From Pseudomonadota bacterium (GTDB lineage: Bacteria; Pseudomonadota; Alphaproteobacteria; Rhizobiales; Hyphomicrobiaceae), in NCBI GenBank assembly GCA_018242255.1, contig JAFECH010000351.1:1-55997 (forward strand): 55,997 nucleotides of DNA. The letters are read 5' to 3'. The first letter of the stretch is position 1; the number at the start of each line of letters is the position of its first letter. This document shows positions 44,243 through 53,443 of the stretch, in pieces. The translations under genes were made by a program, and so were the position numbers. A model generated the notes under the pieces. The model saw only the letters and a list, made by a program, of their open reading frames with translations. It made no database searches and was not told the origin of the DNA.

Positions 44243-45402
44243 CCGCGCTGATCGTCATTGCAACCTTCGGTCTTGCCGCTTGGCTCTACCTTGTTTTTTT
44301 CAACGGCGGCTTCTGGCTGAGCAGCGAGCGGGAAGAAGCCGAACAGAACAAATATCCTGAACCGGAAGTTTGGCCGCGTGTCATAGCCGTGATCCCGGCG
44401 CGTAACGAAGCTGATATGCTCCCTGGCTCGCTAACGTCGCTCGTCAAGCAGGATTATCCCGGCGCGTTTTCGATCGTTCTTGTCGATGACCAAAGCACCG
44501 ATGGGACCGCCGACGTCGCTCGCGCCATTGCCGCGGCGTCGAACCGCGATATCACCATCGTCAGCGGCGCACCGCTGCCTCCACGCTGGACCGGTAAAGT
44601 CTGGGCGATGCATCAAGGCATCGAGACGGCATCGGCAGGTGAAACGCCGCCGGAATATCTGCTGCTGACCGATGCCGACATCGGCTATCGGCCCGACGTT
44701 CTGAAATCGTTGGTCGTCGGTTCCGCCGCGAATGGCCGCGCGATGACGTCTGTCATGGCCAAGCTCAAATGTGACAGCTTTGCTGAGAAATGGCTGGTCC
44801 CGGCCTTCATCTTTTTCTTCGAGATGCTTTATCCGTTCCGCCGCGTTAACCGGCGAGGCGATCGTACAGCCGCAGCGGCCGGCGGCTGCATGCTCGTCGA
44901 ACGCACTGCACTCGAGCGAGCGGGAGGCATTGCTGCCATTCGCGGCGCCCTCATCGACGACTGTGCTCTCGGAAAACTGTTGAAAACGCAGGGTCCGATT
45001 TGGCTTGGACTTTCAGACCGCGTGCTGAGCCTCAGGCCTTACGAGACCTTCGAAGACATTCGCCGAATGGTTGCGCGGTCGGCATACGCCCAATTGCGTT
45101 ATTCGCCGATTTTGCTGGTTGGAACGGTCCTCGCGATGCTCGCGATTTATGTTGCGCCGCCCGCTCTGGCTGTACTCGCCGCCTATCCGGTGAATATGCT
45201 CGCCGCCGCAACGTACCTATTGATGTTTATCACATATCAGCCGACGTTGCGCTTTTACAACCGTTCGCCACTTTGGGGCTTCGCGCTACCACTTATCGCG
45301 ATGGCCTATGTGGGTTTCACGTTAGATTCGGCGTATCAGCATGTGAGGGGTCGAGGCGGTCTTTGGAAAGGCCGCGTTCAGGCCGAAGTAGGACGTCAAT
45401 GA
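44239..45402 (+). CDS. hpnB: Hopanoid biosynthesis glycosyltransferase HpnB
   Basis: A 387-residue membrane-anchored family 2 glycosyltransferase. An N-terminal hydrophobic segment (LIVIATFGLAAWLYLVFFNG) is followed by VIAVIPARNEADMLPGSLTS, VDDQSTDGTADVARAI, PPRWTGKVWAMHQGIE and LLLTDADIGYRPDVL (DxD-like). Further motifs are FEMLYPFRRVNRRGDRTAAA, GGCMLVERTALERAGGIAAI and C-terminal membrane segments. The GTG at 44239 overlaps the hpnA stop; an ATG 27 bases earlier lies inside hpnA. Its stop overlaps the hpnC ATG. It is named for cluster membership; its donor and acceptor are not established. Confidence 0.9.
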   Translation: MTALIVIATFGLAAWLYLVFFNGGFWLSSEREEAEQNKYPEPEVWPRVIAVIPARNEADMLPGSLTSLVKQDYPGAFSIVLVDDQSTDGTADVARAIAAASNRDITIVSGAPLPPRWTGKVWAMHQGIETASAGETPPEYLLLTDADIGYRPDVLKSLVVGSAANGRAMTSVMAKLKCDSFAEKWLVPAFIFFFEMLYPFRRVNRRGDRTAAAAGGCMLVERTALERAGGIAAIRGALIDDCALGKLLKTQGPIWLGLSDRVLSLRPYETFEDIRRMVARSAYAQLRYSPILLVGTVLAMLAIYVAPPALAVLAAYPVNMLAAATYLLMFITYQPTLRFYNRSPLWGFALPLIAMAYVGFTLDSAYQHVRGRGGLWKGRVQAEVGRQ

Positions 45403-46289
45403 CGGTCGATACGAAGTACAAATCCGGCAAGTCGGAGGGTGACGAGAATTTTCCCGTCGCCTCGCGTATCGTTGCTGCGCGCCATCGCGCGCCGATTTTG
45501 GCGTTCTATCGTTTTGCCCGCGCCGCTGACGACGCTGCCGATCATCCCACGCTCGATCCGCAATCGAAGCTTTCGATCCTTGCAGCGCTCGAAGAGACGT
45601 TGCTCGGCCGTTCCGACGCTGCAACCGACGCGATCGCGTTGCGCGAGCAGCTGCAGCTTCGCAACCTCAGCCCGCAGCATGCGCTCGATCTTCTGAAAGC
45701 CTTCCGTCAGGACGTGACAAAGCTCCGATACGAGACGTGGGAAGAACTTCTCGACTATTGTCGCTACTCGGCGATGCCGGTCGGCCGTTTCGTGCTCGAC
45801 GTCCACGGAGAGTCGAAGTCGACGTGGCCGGCATCCGACGCGTTGTGCGCGGCGCTGCAGATCATTAATCACCTGCAGGATTGCGCGAAGGACTATCGGA
45901 ACATCGACCGTGTCTACATTCCGCGGACGGATCTCGCGGCGCATGGCATTGGCGTCGAAGCCCTGGACGACCCGAAGGCGTCTCCTGCGCTTTTAGCCTG
46001 TATCCATGCTCTGGCTGCGCGGACAGAGACGCTGTTGCCTGATGCTGCGTTGCTCCCGCCCGGCGTTGCCGATCTTCGTCTGGCCGCCGAGACATCTGTC
46101 ATCGTTGAGCTCGCGCGCAAGCTGATCGCCCTTTTGAAAACCCGCGATCCGCTGTCGGAGCGCGTGCACCTATCAAAATTGCAGGCCGCGATGGTCGCTT
46201 CACGCGCCACAGCCGCCACGTTCGCGAACCGGGCTTTTGCACGTTTCGCGTTTTCGAAGTCGACGGGGATGATGCCGCATGAGCGCTGA
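45399..46289 (+). CDS. hpnC: Hydroxysqualene synthase HpnC
   Basis: A 296-residue member of the squalene/phytoene synthase family. With HpnD and HpnE it makes squalene from farnesyl diphosphate in three steps; HpnC turns presqualene diphosphate into hydroxysqualene. Seen: ENFPVASRIVAARHRAPILA, the first Asp-rich region FYRFARAADDAADHP, CRYSAMPVGRFVLDVHGE, and the second Asp-rich region LQIINHLQDCAKDYRNIDRV followed by YIP. ATG 45399 forms ATGA with the hpnB stop; the gene overlaps hpnD by 11 bp. Confidence 0.93.
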   Translation: MTVDTKYKSGKSEGDENFPVASRIVAARHRAPILAFYRFARAADDAADHPTLDPQSKLSILAALEETLLGRSDAATDAIALREQLQLRNLSPQHALDLLKAFRQDVTKLRYETWEELLDYCRYSAMPVGRFVLDVHGESKSTWPASDALCAALQIINHLQDCAKDYRNIDRVYIPRTDLAAHGIGVEALDDPKASPALLACIHALAARTETLLPDAALLPPGVADLRLAAETSVIVELARKLIALLKTRDPLSERVHLSKLQAAMVASRATAATFANRAFARFAFSKSTGMMPHER

Positions 46290-47121
46290 AGTCGATACCT
46301 TGATTGCCGAAGACGTTCCGGCGGCGGCAAGCAGCTCGTTCTACGCCGCGATGCGGGTGCTGCCGCGTTCGCAGCGAGATGCGATGTATCACGTCTACGC
46401 CTTTTGCCGGGCTGTCGATGACGTCGCCGACAACGGTGGCTCGCGTGAGGTGCGTCACGCCGACCTCGAACGCTATCGCGGCGACATCGAGCAATTGTAC
46501 GCGACGGGCCGCACGACGCCGCGAACGCGCGATCTGCTTCTGCCGATCAGACAGTACGGCCTTCTGAAGGAAGATTTCATTGCTGTGATCGACGGCATGG
46601 AGATGGATATCGTCCGCGATCTTCGTGCGCCGGAATGGAAAGTCCTCGACCTTTATTGCGACCGCGCAGCCTCTGCCGTCGGACGCCTGTCAGTGCGTAT
46701 TTTTGGCATGGACGAGACGTCCGGAATTGAGCTGTCGCACAACCTCGGCCGTGCCCTGCAGTTGACGAATATTCTGCGCGACATCGACGAGGACGCAGCG
46801 ATGGGCCGCCTCTATCTGCCCAAAGAAGCGCTGCGCGAAGCCGGCATCACGGATACGTCGATTGACGCCATTCTGGCTAACCCGGCCTTGGATCGCGTCT
46901 GCCGCGGTATCGCCGAGATCACGCGGAAATACTACGACCGCTCCGAGGCGATCATGGCCGTCGCGCCGCGCCGCGCTGTGCGTTCGCCGCGGATGATGGC
47001 CACGGTCTACCGCGGCATTCTCGAAAAGCTGATCGCTCGCGGCTGGAAAGCGCCGCGCGTCGACGTGCGTCGTTCAAAACGCACGGTGATCTGGGCGGTC
47101 CTGCGTGACGGCATCTTCTGA
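46279..47121 (+). CDS. hpnD: Presqualene diphosphate synthase HpnD
   Basis: A 280-residue squalene/phytoene synthase-type protein that condenses two farnesyl diphosphates to presqualene diphosphate. Seen: SSFYAAMRVLPRSQRDAMYH followed by VYAFCRAVDDVADNGGSREV (first DxxxD), YCDRAASAVGRLSVRIFGMD, and LGRALQLTNILRDIDEDAAM followed by GRLYLPKEAL (second motif). These lines are more canonical than in HpnC, as usual. It begins within the hpnC end and runs directly into hpnE without a gap. Confidence 0.95.
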   Translation: MSAEVDTLIAEDVPAAASSSFYAAMRVLPRSQRDAMYHVYAFCRAVDDVADNGGSREVRHADLERYRGDIEQLYATGRTTPRTRDLLLPIRQYGLLKEDFIAVIDGMEMDIVRDLRAPEWKVLDLYCDRAASAVGRLSVRIFGMDETSGIELSHNLGRALQLTNILRDIDEDAAMGRLYLPKEALREAGITDTSIDAILANPALDRVCRGIAEITRKYYDRSEAIMAVAPRRAVRSPRMMATVYRGILEKLIARGWKAPRVDVRRSKRTVIWAVLRDGIF

Positions 47122-48375
47122 ATGACGAGCGGCACCGTTCACATCGTCGGGGCCGGTCTCGCCGGCCTTTCGGCGGCGGTTGCGCTGGTCGGTCAAAGAC
47201 AAAAAGTCGTCGTCCACGAACTCGCCCGCCATGCCGGCGGCCGTTGCCGATCTTATTTCGAGCCCGCGCTCGGAATGACAATTGATAACGGCAACCATCT
47301 GCTGCTGTCCGGAAACGCCAGAGCGCTCGCATTTCTCGACAAAGTGGGGGGCAGGCATCTCCTCGATGAGCCGCCTCACGCCGAATTCAATTTCTTCGAC
47401 CTCGCAGCTCAAAAGCGCTGGGTGCTTCGGCCAAACGACGGCCCCGTCCCGTGGTGGATCTTCAGCAAGGATCGGCGCGTACCGCAAACGCAAGCGCGCG
47501 ACTATCTTCGCCTCGGCCGCTTGTTGAAGGCCGCGCCATGCGAGACTGTCACGGAAAAGATCGACGAGAACACGGTGCTCTATAAACGTCTGATGGAGCC
47601 GGTGCTACTCGCTGCATTGAATTGCGATCCAAAGGAAGGTTCGGCGCAACTCGCTGCCGCCGTCATCCGTGAAACATTGGGACGTGGCGGCAAGGCTTGT
47701 CGTCCGCTGTTCGCCGCCAACGGCCTCGGCCCGGCACTTGTCGATCCGGCGATTTCATTCATCGAGAAAAACGGTGGCGAAGTACGCTTCGATCATTCTC
47801 TCCGCTCCATCGAATGGCAGGACGCGCGCGCCCGCGCCTTGCAATTCGACGATGGCCGGATCGAGCTTGGTCGCGACGACAGCATCATCCTCGCCGTGCC
47901 GGCCTGGGTCGCGAAAACGCTTGTCCCCGAATTGCGCGTGCCGACGAAATACCGTTCGATCTTCAACGCCCACTTCGCGTTTCCATCGCCAACAAATTTG
48001 CCGAAAATAACGGGCGTCATCAATGCAACGACGGAATGGCTGTTTGCCTTCGACGACAGGCTATCGGTAACGGTCAGCTCGGCCGATCGCTTCAACGAGG
48101 CAGAACGAGAGCCGCTTGCACGTCGCATATGGTCCGAGATCGCAACAATTGCCGGGATCGACGCTGCACTTCCGCGCTGGCAAATCGTCAAGGAACGCCG
48201 TGCGACGTTTGCAGCAACACCCGACGAGAATGCCCTGCGGCCACGCGCCCAAACGCACTGGAAAAACCTTTTTCTTGCCGGAGATTGGACCGCCACAGGC
48301 CTTCCTGCGACAATCGAGGGAGCGATAAGGTCAGGCGAAACCGCTGCTAAACTGGCGATGGCAGCACAACTCTGA
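47122..48375 (+). CDS. hpnE: Hydroxysqualene dehydroxylase HpnE
   Basis: A 417-residue FAD-dependent amine-oxidase-type oxidoreductase that reduces hydroxysqualene to squalene. Seen: the dinucleotide motif VHIVGAGLAGLSAAVALVGQ, the second FAD motif HELARHAGGRCRSYF, DNGNHLLLSGN, PVLLAALNCDPKEGSAQLAA, and the C-terminal FAD-binding NLFLAGDWTATGLPATIEGA followed by IRSGETAAKLA. It starts at the base after the hpnD stop and ends 30 bp before shc. Confidence 0.94.
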   Translation: MTSGTVHIVGAGLAGLSAAVALVGQRQKVVVHELARHAGGRCRSYFEPALGMTIDNGNHLLLSGNARALAFLDKVGGRHLLDEPPHAEFNFFDLAAQKRWVLRPNDGPVPWWIFSKDRRVPQTQARDYLRLGRLLKAAPCETVTEKIDENTVLYKRLMEPVLLAALNCDPKEGSAQLAAAVIRETLGRGGKACRPLFAANGLGPALVDPAISFIEKNGGEVRFDHSLRSIEWQDARARALQFDDGRIELGRDDSIILAVPAWVAKTLVPELRVPTKYRSIFNAHFAFPSPTNLPKITGVINATTEWLFAFDDRLSVTVSSADRFNEAEREPLARRIWSEIATIAGIDAALPRWQIVKERRATFAATPDENALRPRAQTHWKNLFLAGDWTATGLPATIEGAIRSGETAAKLAMAAQL

Positions 48376-48405
48376 TACGACGCTCGGACTTCTGGAGAGC
48401 CCGAC

Positions 48406-50406
48406 ATGACTTTCGAATCCACATCGCAATCCACGCGCTTGGCGTCGGAGATCACAGCCCGTGAGTTGACGCCGTCAGAGATCGAAAGCGCGATCACAGC
48501 GGCGAAGAATGCTCTCCTGTCGCTCCAGCGTGACGACGGCCATTTCGTCTTCGAGCTTGAAGCCGATGCGACGATCCCGGCCGAGTACGTGCTGATGCGG
48601 CACTATCTTGCCGAGCCGGTCGACGCCGTACTCGAAGGCAAGATCGCCAACTATCTTCGCCGCATCCAATCCGAGGATGGAGGCTGGCCCCTGGTCCACG
48701 AGGGGGCCTCCAATATCAGCGCCAGCGTCAAGGCTTACTTCGCCCTGAAGATGATCGGCGTCGGCATCGACGAGCCGTATATGAAGAAGGCGCGCGGCTG
48801 GATCCTGTCGCAAGGGGGCGCCTCGCATAGCAACGTCTTTACGCGCAACCTGCTCGCTCTTTTTGGCGTCATCCCGTGGACGGGCGTTCCGGTGATGCCG
48901 GTCGAGATCATGGTACTGCCGCGATGGTTCCCATTCCACCTCGACAAGATTTCCTATTGGGCACGCACCGTCGTCGTGCCGCTGACGGTCTTGAACGCCC
49001 TGAAGCCGAAAGCGCGCAATCCGCTCGGTATCGGCATCAACGAGCTTTTCACCATTCCGCCTGATGAGGTGAAGGTCTGGCCGAAAGGTCCGCATCAAAA
49101 GTCGCCATGGTCGGAAATCTTTGGCGCCATCGATCGCATTTTGCGCTTCACCGAGCCGCATTTTCCGAAGTCCATTCGCAAGAAGTCGATCGACAAAGCC
49201 GTCGCGTTCGTCGACGAGCGTTTGAACGGCGAGGATGGGCTCGGTGCGATCTTCCCGGCGATGGTCAACGCGCTCCTCGTCTACGATGCGCTCGGCTATT
49301 CCAAGGATCATCCGAACTATCAGACGGCACGCGGCTCGATCGAAAAGCTCGTGACCGTCAATGGCGATGAGGCCTACTGCCAGCCGTGTCTCTCGCCGGT
49401 TTGGGATACGGCGCTGTCGGCCCACGCACTGATGGAAGTCGGCGACGGCGAGACGCAAGCCGCATCCGATCGTGCGTTGCAATGGCTGAAGCCGCTGCAG
49501 GTCCTCGACGTTGTCGGTGACTGGGCGGCGACGCGTCCGAACATCCGACCCGGTGGCTGGGCATTCCAATATGCGAACCCGCACTATCCCGACACCGACG
49601 ACACCGCCGTCGTCGCCATGGCGATGGACCGCACGCTCGGGCGTACCCAGCAGCCCGACGCGACGTATCGCGAAGCGATTTCACGCGCGCGCGAGTGGAT
49701 CGTTGGCATGCAAAGTAAGAACGGTGGCTGGGGCGCGTTCGATGCTGACAACACGTACGAATATCTCAACCAGATCCCATTTTCTGATCACGGCGCATTA
49801 CTCGATCCTCCGACAGCCGACGTCACGGCGCGCTGCGTCTCGATGCTCGCACAACTCGGCGATCGACCCGGCAACAGCTACGAACTCGACAACGGCATCG
49901 AGTATCTCAAGCGCACCCAGGAAAAGGACGGCAGCTGGTACGGCCGTTGGGGCATGAATTACATCTACGGAACTTGGTCGGTGCTGTGCGCGCTCAATGC
50001 GGCGGGTATTGAGCCCTCATCGACCGTGGTGCGTAAGGCCGTCGATTGGCTGCTGAATATTCAGAACAAGGACGGCGGTTGGGGCGAGGACAGCGAAAGT
50101 TATAGGCTCGATTACCGCGGCTATGAATCGGCGCCGAGCACGGCTTCCCAAACGGCCTGGGCGCTGATGGGCCTGATGGCCGCCGGCGAGATCGACAATC
50201 CGGCCGTAAAGAAAGGCATCGCCTATCTCACTTCGACGCAGGCTTCGGACGGCTTCTGGAACGAGAAGCGTTTCACGGCGACGGGCTTTCCGCGTGTCTT
50301 CTATCTCCGCTATCACGGCTATTCGAAGTTCTTCCCGATGTGGGCACTCGCGCGCTATCGCAACCTGAAGGCCTCGAATACCAAGGCCGTGCTCGTCGGG
50401 ATGTAA
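48406..50406 (+). CDS. shc: Squalene-hopene cyclase
   Basis: A 666-residue monotopic membrane enzyme (also hpnF) that cyclises squalene to hopene and hopanol. The protonating DxDD motif is DTDD at residues 396-399 (YPDTDDTAVVAMAM). Several QW repeats are visible, such as LLSLQRDDGHFVFELEADAT, YLRRIQSEDGGWPLVHEGAS, MQSKNGGWGAFDADNTYEYL and LLNIQNKDGGWGEDSESYRL. A non-cleaved membrane-channel helix region lies near LPRWFPFHLDKISYWARTVV. Length agrees with the family (about 630-680). A single base separates its TAA from the hpnG start. Confidence 0.97.
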   Translation: MTFESTSQSTRLASEITARELTPSEIESAITAAKNALLSLQRDDGHFVFELEADATIPAEYVLMRHYLAEPVDAVLEGKIANYLRRIQSEDGGWPLVHEGASNISASVKAYFALKMIGVGIDEPYMKKARGWILSQGGASHSNVFTRNLLALFGVIPWTGVPVMPVEIMVLPRWFPFHLDKISYWARTVVVPLTVLNALKPKARNPLGIGINELFTIPPDEVKVWPKGPHQKSPWSEIFGAIDRILRFTEPHFPKSIRKKSIDKAVAFVDERLNGEDGLGAIFPAMVNALLVYDALGYSKDHPNYQTARGSIEKLVTVNGDEAYCQPCLSPVWDTALSAHALMEVGDGETQAASDRALQWLKPLQVLDVVGDWAATRPNIRPGGWAFQYANPHYPDTDDTAVVAMAMDRTLGRTQQPDATYREAISRAREWIVGMQSKNGGWGAFDADNTYEYLNQIPFSDHGALLDPPTADVTARCVSMLAQLGDRPGNSYELDNGIEYLKRTQEKDGSWYGRWGMNYIYGTWSVLCALNAAGIEPSSTVVRKAVDWLLNIQNKDGGWGEDSESYRLDYRGYESAPSTASQTAWALMGLMAAGEIDNPAVKKGIAYLTSTQASDGFWNEKRFTATGFPRVFYLRYHGYSKFFPMWALARYRNLKASNTKAVLVGM

Positions 50407-50407
50407 G

Positions 50408-51091
50408 GTGGCTTTAGGCTTTGTCATTGCCGCTACAGGGCTAAAGGCCGAGGCGCGCATCGCCGAGCGGTCGGAGCACGTGAAAGCCGTTATCGGCGGC
50501 GGTCGTGAAGACCGCCTCGCAACGTTGCTCAAGGAAGGCCTGACGGAAGGCACGCGCGGCCTTATCAGCTTCGGGATTGCGGGTGGGCTCAGGCCCGGAC
50601 TGAAGCCCGGCACGATCGTCATCGGCACGTCGGTGCTGCACAGTAGCGGCCGAAATTATCCTGCAGACATGCGCTGGAGCGATCGCCTGTTCGAGGCCCT
50701 GCCGAACGCCGAAAGCGGGCCGGTCGCAGGATCGAGCACGATCATCGCCAATCGTGACGAGAAGAATGCGATTTACTTGAAATCTGGCGCTTTCGCTGCC
50801 GACATGGAAAGCCACGTCGTGGCACAGATCGCAGCCGAACGCGGTCTGCCGTTTGCCGTATTGCGTGTGATAGCCGATCCGTCGACGCTGAGCCTGCCGC
50901 CCGCAGCCGTCAACGGCCTCAATCCGGACGGATCTCCGAACATTCCGGCAGTTCTTAAATCACTCGCGACGCAACCGGGCCAGCTATGGGACATCATCCA
51001 CATAGCCGGCGCGACGCGTCGCGCAATGAGGAACTTACTCCGCTGCCACCGGCTTCTGGGCGCGGGCCTCGGCTGCGCTGATCTCAGCTAG
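50408..51091 (+). CDS. hpnG: HpnG, adenosylhopane nucleosidase/phosphorylase
   Basis: A 227-residue protein of the purine nucleoside phosphorylase / MTA-SAH nucleosidase fold. It removes adenine from adenosylhopane on the way to bacteriohopane side chains. Seen: the short N-terminus FVIAATGLKAEARIA, GGGREDRL, ISFGIAGGLRPGLKPGTIVI, and FAADMESHVVAQIAAERGLP followed by FAVLRVIADP (active-site MES-type motif). The start is GTG 50408, one base after the shc stop. Its last 57 bp overlap the 3' end of the convergent hpnH gene, so the final 18 residues are constrained by two reading frames. Confidence 0.92.
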   Translation: MALGFVIAATGLKAEARIAERSEHVKAVIGGGREDRLATLLKEGLTEGTRGLISFGIAGGLRPGLKPGTIVIGTSVLHSSGRNYPADMRWSDRLFEALPNAESGPVAGSSTIIANRDEKNAIYLKSGAFAADMESHVVAQIAAERGLPFAVLRVIADPSTLSLPPAAVNGLNPDGSPNIPAVLKSLATQPGQLWDIIHIAGATRRAMRNLLRCHRLLGAGLGCADLS

Positions 51092-52183
51092 CTTGTTCTC
51101 GACATGCCGTGAGAACACGAACTCGGCCGGACGCTGCTTGTCGAGCGCGATTTCGGGCGCCATCGGACCGTCCGTCTTGACGCCACGAAGCGCGACGGCC
51201 GCGATCTTCCACGGCTTCTTCACGGCATCCATAACGGCAGTCGCCTCGAAGCCGGAATGCACCATGCAGTCGGCGCACTTCTCGTAGTTGCCGGTGCCGT
51301 ACTTGTCCCAGTCCGTGCTTTCCATCAGCTCCTTGAAGGTCTTGGTATAGCCTTCGCCGAGGAGATAACAGGGCTTCTGCCAGCCGAACACGGTGCGCGT
51401 CGGGTTGCCCCACGGCGTGCAATTGTAGGTCTGGTTACCCGCCAGGAAGTCGAGGAACAGAGCCGACTGGAAGAACGGCCAGGCCCGTCCGCCCTTGCCG
51501 AGCTTGAAGATGTCGCGGAACAGCTGCTTCGTCTTTGTGCGGTTGAGGAAGTGCTGTTGATCGGGCGCGCGCTCGTAGGCATAGCCAGGCGAGATCGTAA
51601 CGCCACCAATGTCGAGCTTTTTCATCTCATCGAGGAACTTCGCGACCTGCTCGGCCTTAGCGTCGCTGAACAGCGTCGTGTTGATGTTGACGCGGAAGCC
51701 CTTCGCCTTGGCAACCTTGATCGCTTCGACGGCGCGGTCGTAAACGCCCTTCTGGCAGACGGAGCGGTCGTGCATCTCCTTGTCGCCGTCGAGATGGATC
51801 GACCAGTTGAAATTTTTGTGCGGCTTGTAGAGATGGATTTTCTTCTCAAGCAGCAGCGCGTTCGTGCATACCGTGACGAACTTGCCCTTCTTGAGCGCGC
51901 CCTCGACGATCTCCGGCAGCTCTTTATGCAGCAGCGGTTCGCCGCCCGCCAGCACAACAACCGGCGCGCCGCACTCGTCCATCGAATGCAAGGCGTCAGC
52001 GACGGAAATGCGCTGGTTCAAAATCTTGTCGGGATAATCGATCTTGCCGCAGCCCGCGCACGCAAGGTTGCAGCGAAAGAGCGGCTCGAGCATCAGCACG
52101 AGCGGATAGCGCTTGTTCCCCCTGAGGTGCTGTCCGATGACGTAGGCACCCACAGATAAAGCTTGGTTTAACGGAATTCCCAC
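51035..52183 (-). CDS. hpnH: HpnH, radical SAM adenosylhopane synthase
   Basis: A 382-residue radical SAM enzyme that joins the 5'-deoxyadenosyl group to diploptene, giving adenosylhopane. Cluster motif RCNLACAGCGKIDYP (Cys38, Cys42, Cys45), glycine-rich VVVLAGGEPLLHKELPE, SIHLDGDKEMHDRSVCQKGV, and the C-terminal cysteine-bearing region GNYEKCADCMVHSGFEATAV, as in other HpnH proteins. It is transcribed against the hpnA-G operon, and its 3' end overlaps hpnG. ispH lies 46 bp upstream on the same strand, so ispH-hpnH probably form a transcript. Confidence 0.96.
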   Translation of the reverse strand: MGIPLNQALSVGAYVIGQHLRGNKRYPLVLMLEPLFRCNLACAGCGKIDYPDKILNQRISVADALHSMDECGAPVVVLAGGEPLLHKELPEIVEGALKKGKFVTVCTNALLLEKKIHLYKPHKNFNWSIHLDGDKEMHDRSVCQKGVYDRAVEAIKVAKAKGFRVNINTTLFSDAKAEQVAKFLDEMKKLDIGGVTISPGYAYERAPDQQHFLNRTKTKQLFRDIFKLGKGGRAWPFFQSALFLDFLAGNQTYNCTPWGNPTRTVFGWQKPCYLLGEGYTKTFKELMESTDWDKYGTGNYEKCADCMVHSGFEATAVMDAVKKPWKIAAVALRGVKTDGPMAPEIALDKQRPAEFVFSRHVENKLAEISAAEARAQKPVAAE

Positions 52184-52229
52184 CCCAACGGGCTCCTTCT
52201 AGTGATGCTCACGGCAGCATGCGTCCCCG

Positions 52230-53159
52230 TCATGATGCCTCGAGCAATTCAGGCGGCAGGCGGAAGGTTATCTTCTCTTCGACGCCGTCAAGCGTCTCGA
52301 TCTCGATTGGCCCCGCCTTACCTATCGCAGCTAATACGTCCTGGACAAGGACGTCGGGCGCCGAAGCACCCGCAGTGACACCGATCGTCGCGACCCCGGC
52401 GAACCAAGCCAAATCGACTTCACTGCCATCCGCGACGAGATAACTTGGAACCCCACATTCCGACCCGATTTCCCTTAGCCGGTTCGAGTTCGAGCTGTTG
52501 CTCGCCCCCACCACCAGCAAAAGCTCGACATGCCGGCAAAGGTCCCGAACTGCCGTCTGCCGATTCTGCGTGGCGTAGCAGATGTCACGCGTTTCCGGCC
52601 CAATTACGTCCGTGAACCGCTTTTTGACGGCCTCAATCGTCGACCGGGTATCATCGACGCTCAAGGTTGTCTGTGTGATGTAGGCGACGGGCGTATCATC
52701 CGGAATATCGAGGTTCGCGACATCCTCGCCGTTTTCCACAAGGTAAACGGGACCGGGGATGCGCCCCAATGTCCCTTCGATCTCGACGTGCCCGGCATGC
52801 CCGATCAAAATGATTGTTCGGCCCAGTGACGAATAGCGTTGGCCCTGCTTATGGACTTTCGAGACGAGCGGGCAGGTAGCGTCGACGACGTTTAGACGGC
52901 GGCTGCGCGCCTCTTCTTCGACGGAATGAGAAACGCCGTGCGCACTGAAGATCGTGACGGCACCGTTCGGCACGTCCGCCAGATCCTCGACGAAACGTGC
53001 ACCCTTGGCTTTCAGGTCGTCGACGACGTGCCGGTTGTGGACGATTTCGTGGCGCACATAAACTGGGCCGTCGCCGTGAGCAAGTGCGCGTTCGACGGTG
53101 TCGATCGCACGAACGACGCCTGCGCAAAATCCCCGGGGCTGTGCCAGAATAACTTTCAT
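52230..53159 (-). CDS. ispH: 4-hydroxy-3-methylbut-2-enyl diphosphate reductase
   Basis: A 309-residue iron-sulfur enzyme (LytB) of the last MEP-pathway step, giving IPP and DMAPP for hopanoid synthesis. Seen: [20 protein letters not shown] at the start (Cys12), [85 protein letters not shown] and [11 protein letters not shown]. The ATG at 53159 with GGGGGGT upstream was chosen; a longer in-frame open stretch upstream is not similar to the family. It precedes hpnH on the same strand. Confidence 0.97.
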   Translation of the reverse strand: MKVILAQPRGFCAGVVRAIDTVERALAHGDGPVYVRHEIVHNRHVVDDLKAKGARFVEDLADVPNGAVTIFSAHGVSHSVEEEARSRRLNVVDATCPLVSKVHKQGQRYSSLGRTIILIGHAGHVEIEGTLGRIPGPVYLVENGEDVANLDIPDDTPVAYITQTTLSVDDTRSTIEAVKKRFTDVIGPETRDICYATQNRQTAVRDLCRHVELLLVVGASNSSNSNRLREIGSECGVPSYLVADGSEVDLAWFAGVATIGVTAGASAPDVLVQDVLAAIGKAGPIEIETLDGVEEKITFRLPPELLEAS

Positions 53160-53443
53160 GCAGAAACCCCCCGTTTTCTGCCAACCGGCTTGAACAGTTC
53201 TGACCTTACGCGCGAACGCTATGAGAGGCAGCAAAGCCAACGTCGCGCCATCGCTGCTGACGGTATGACGTGTCTCAAAAGCAACACAGATTACGTGCTC
53301 CTCCCTGTTGCCGCTCGACACGATGGCCGTCCGGAGTGCAGTGGATGGAAGAATGCCTTTGCTAGCGAACAAAGAAGAGCCCGCCGCACAATGGCTGAAC
53401 ACGACAATCCGCAATCCCACCCGATAATGACGGTACTCGAAGC

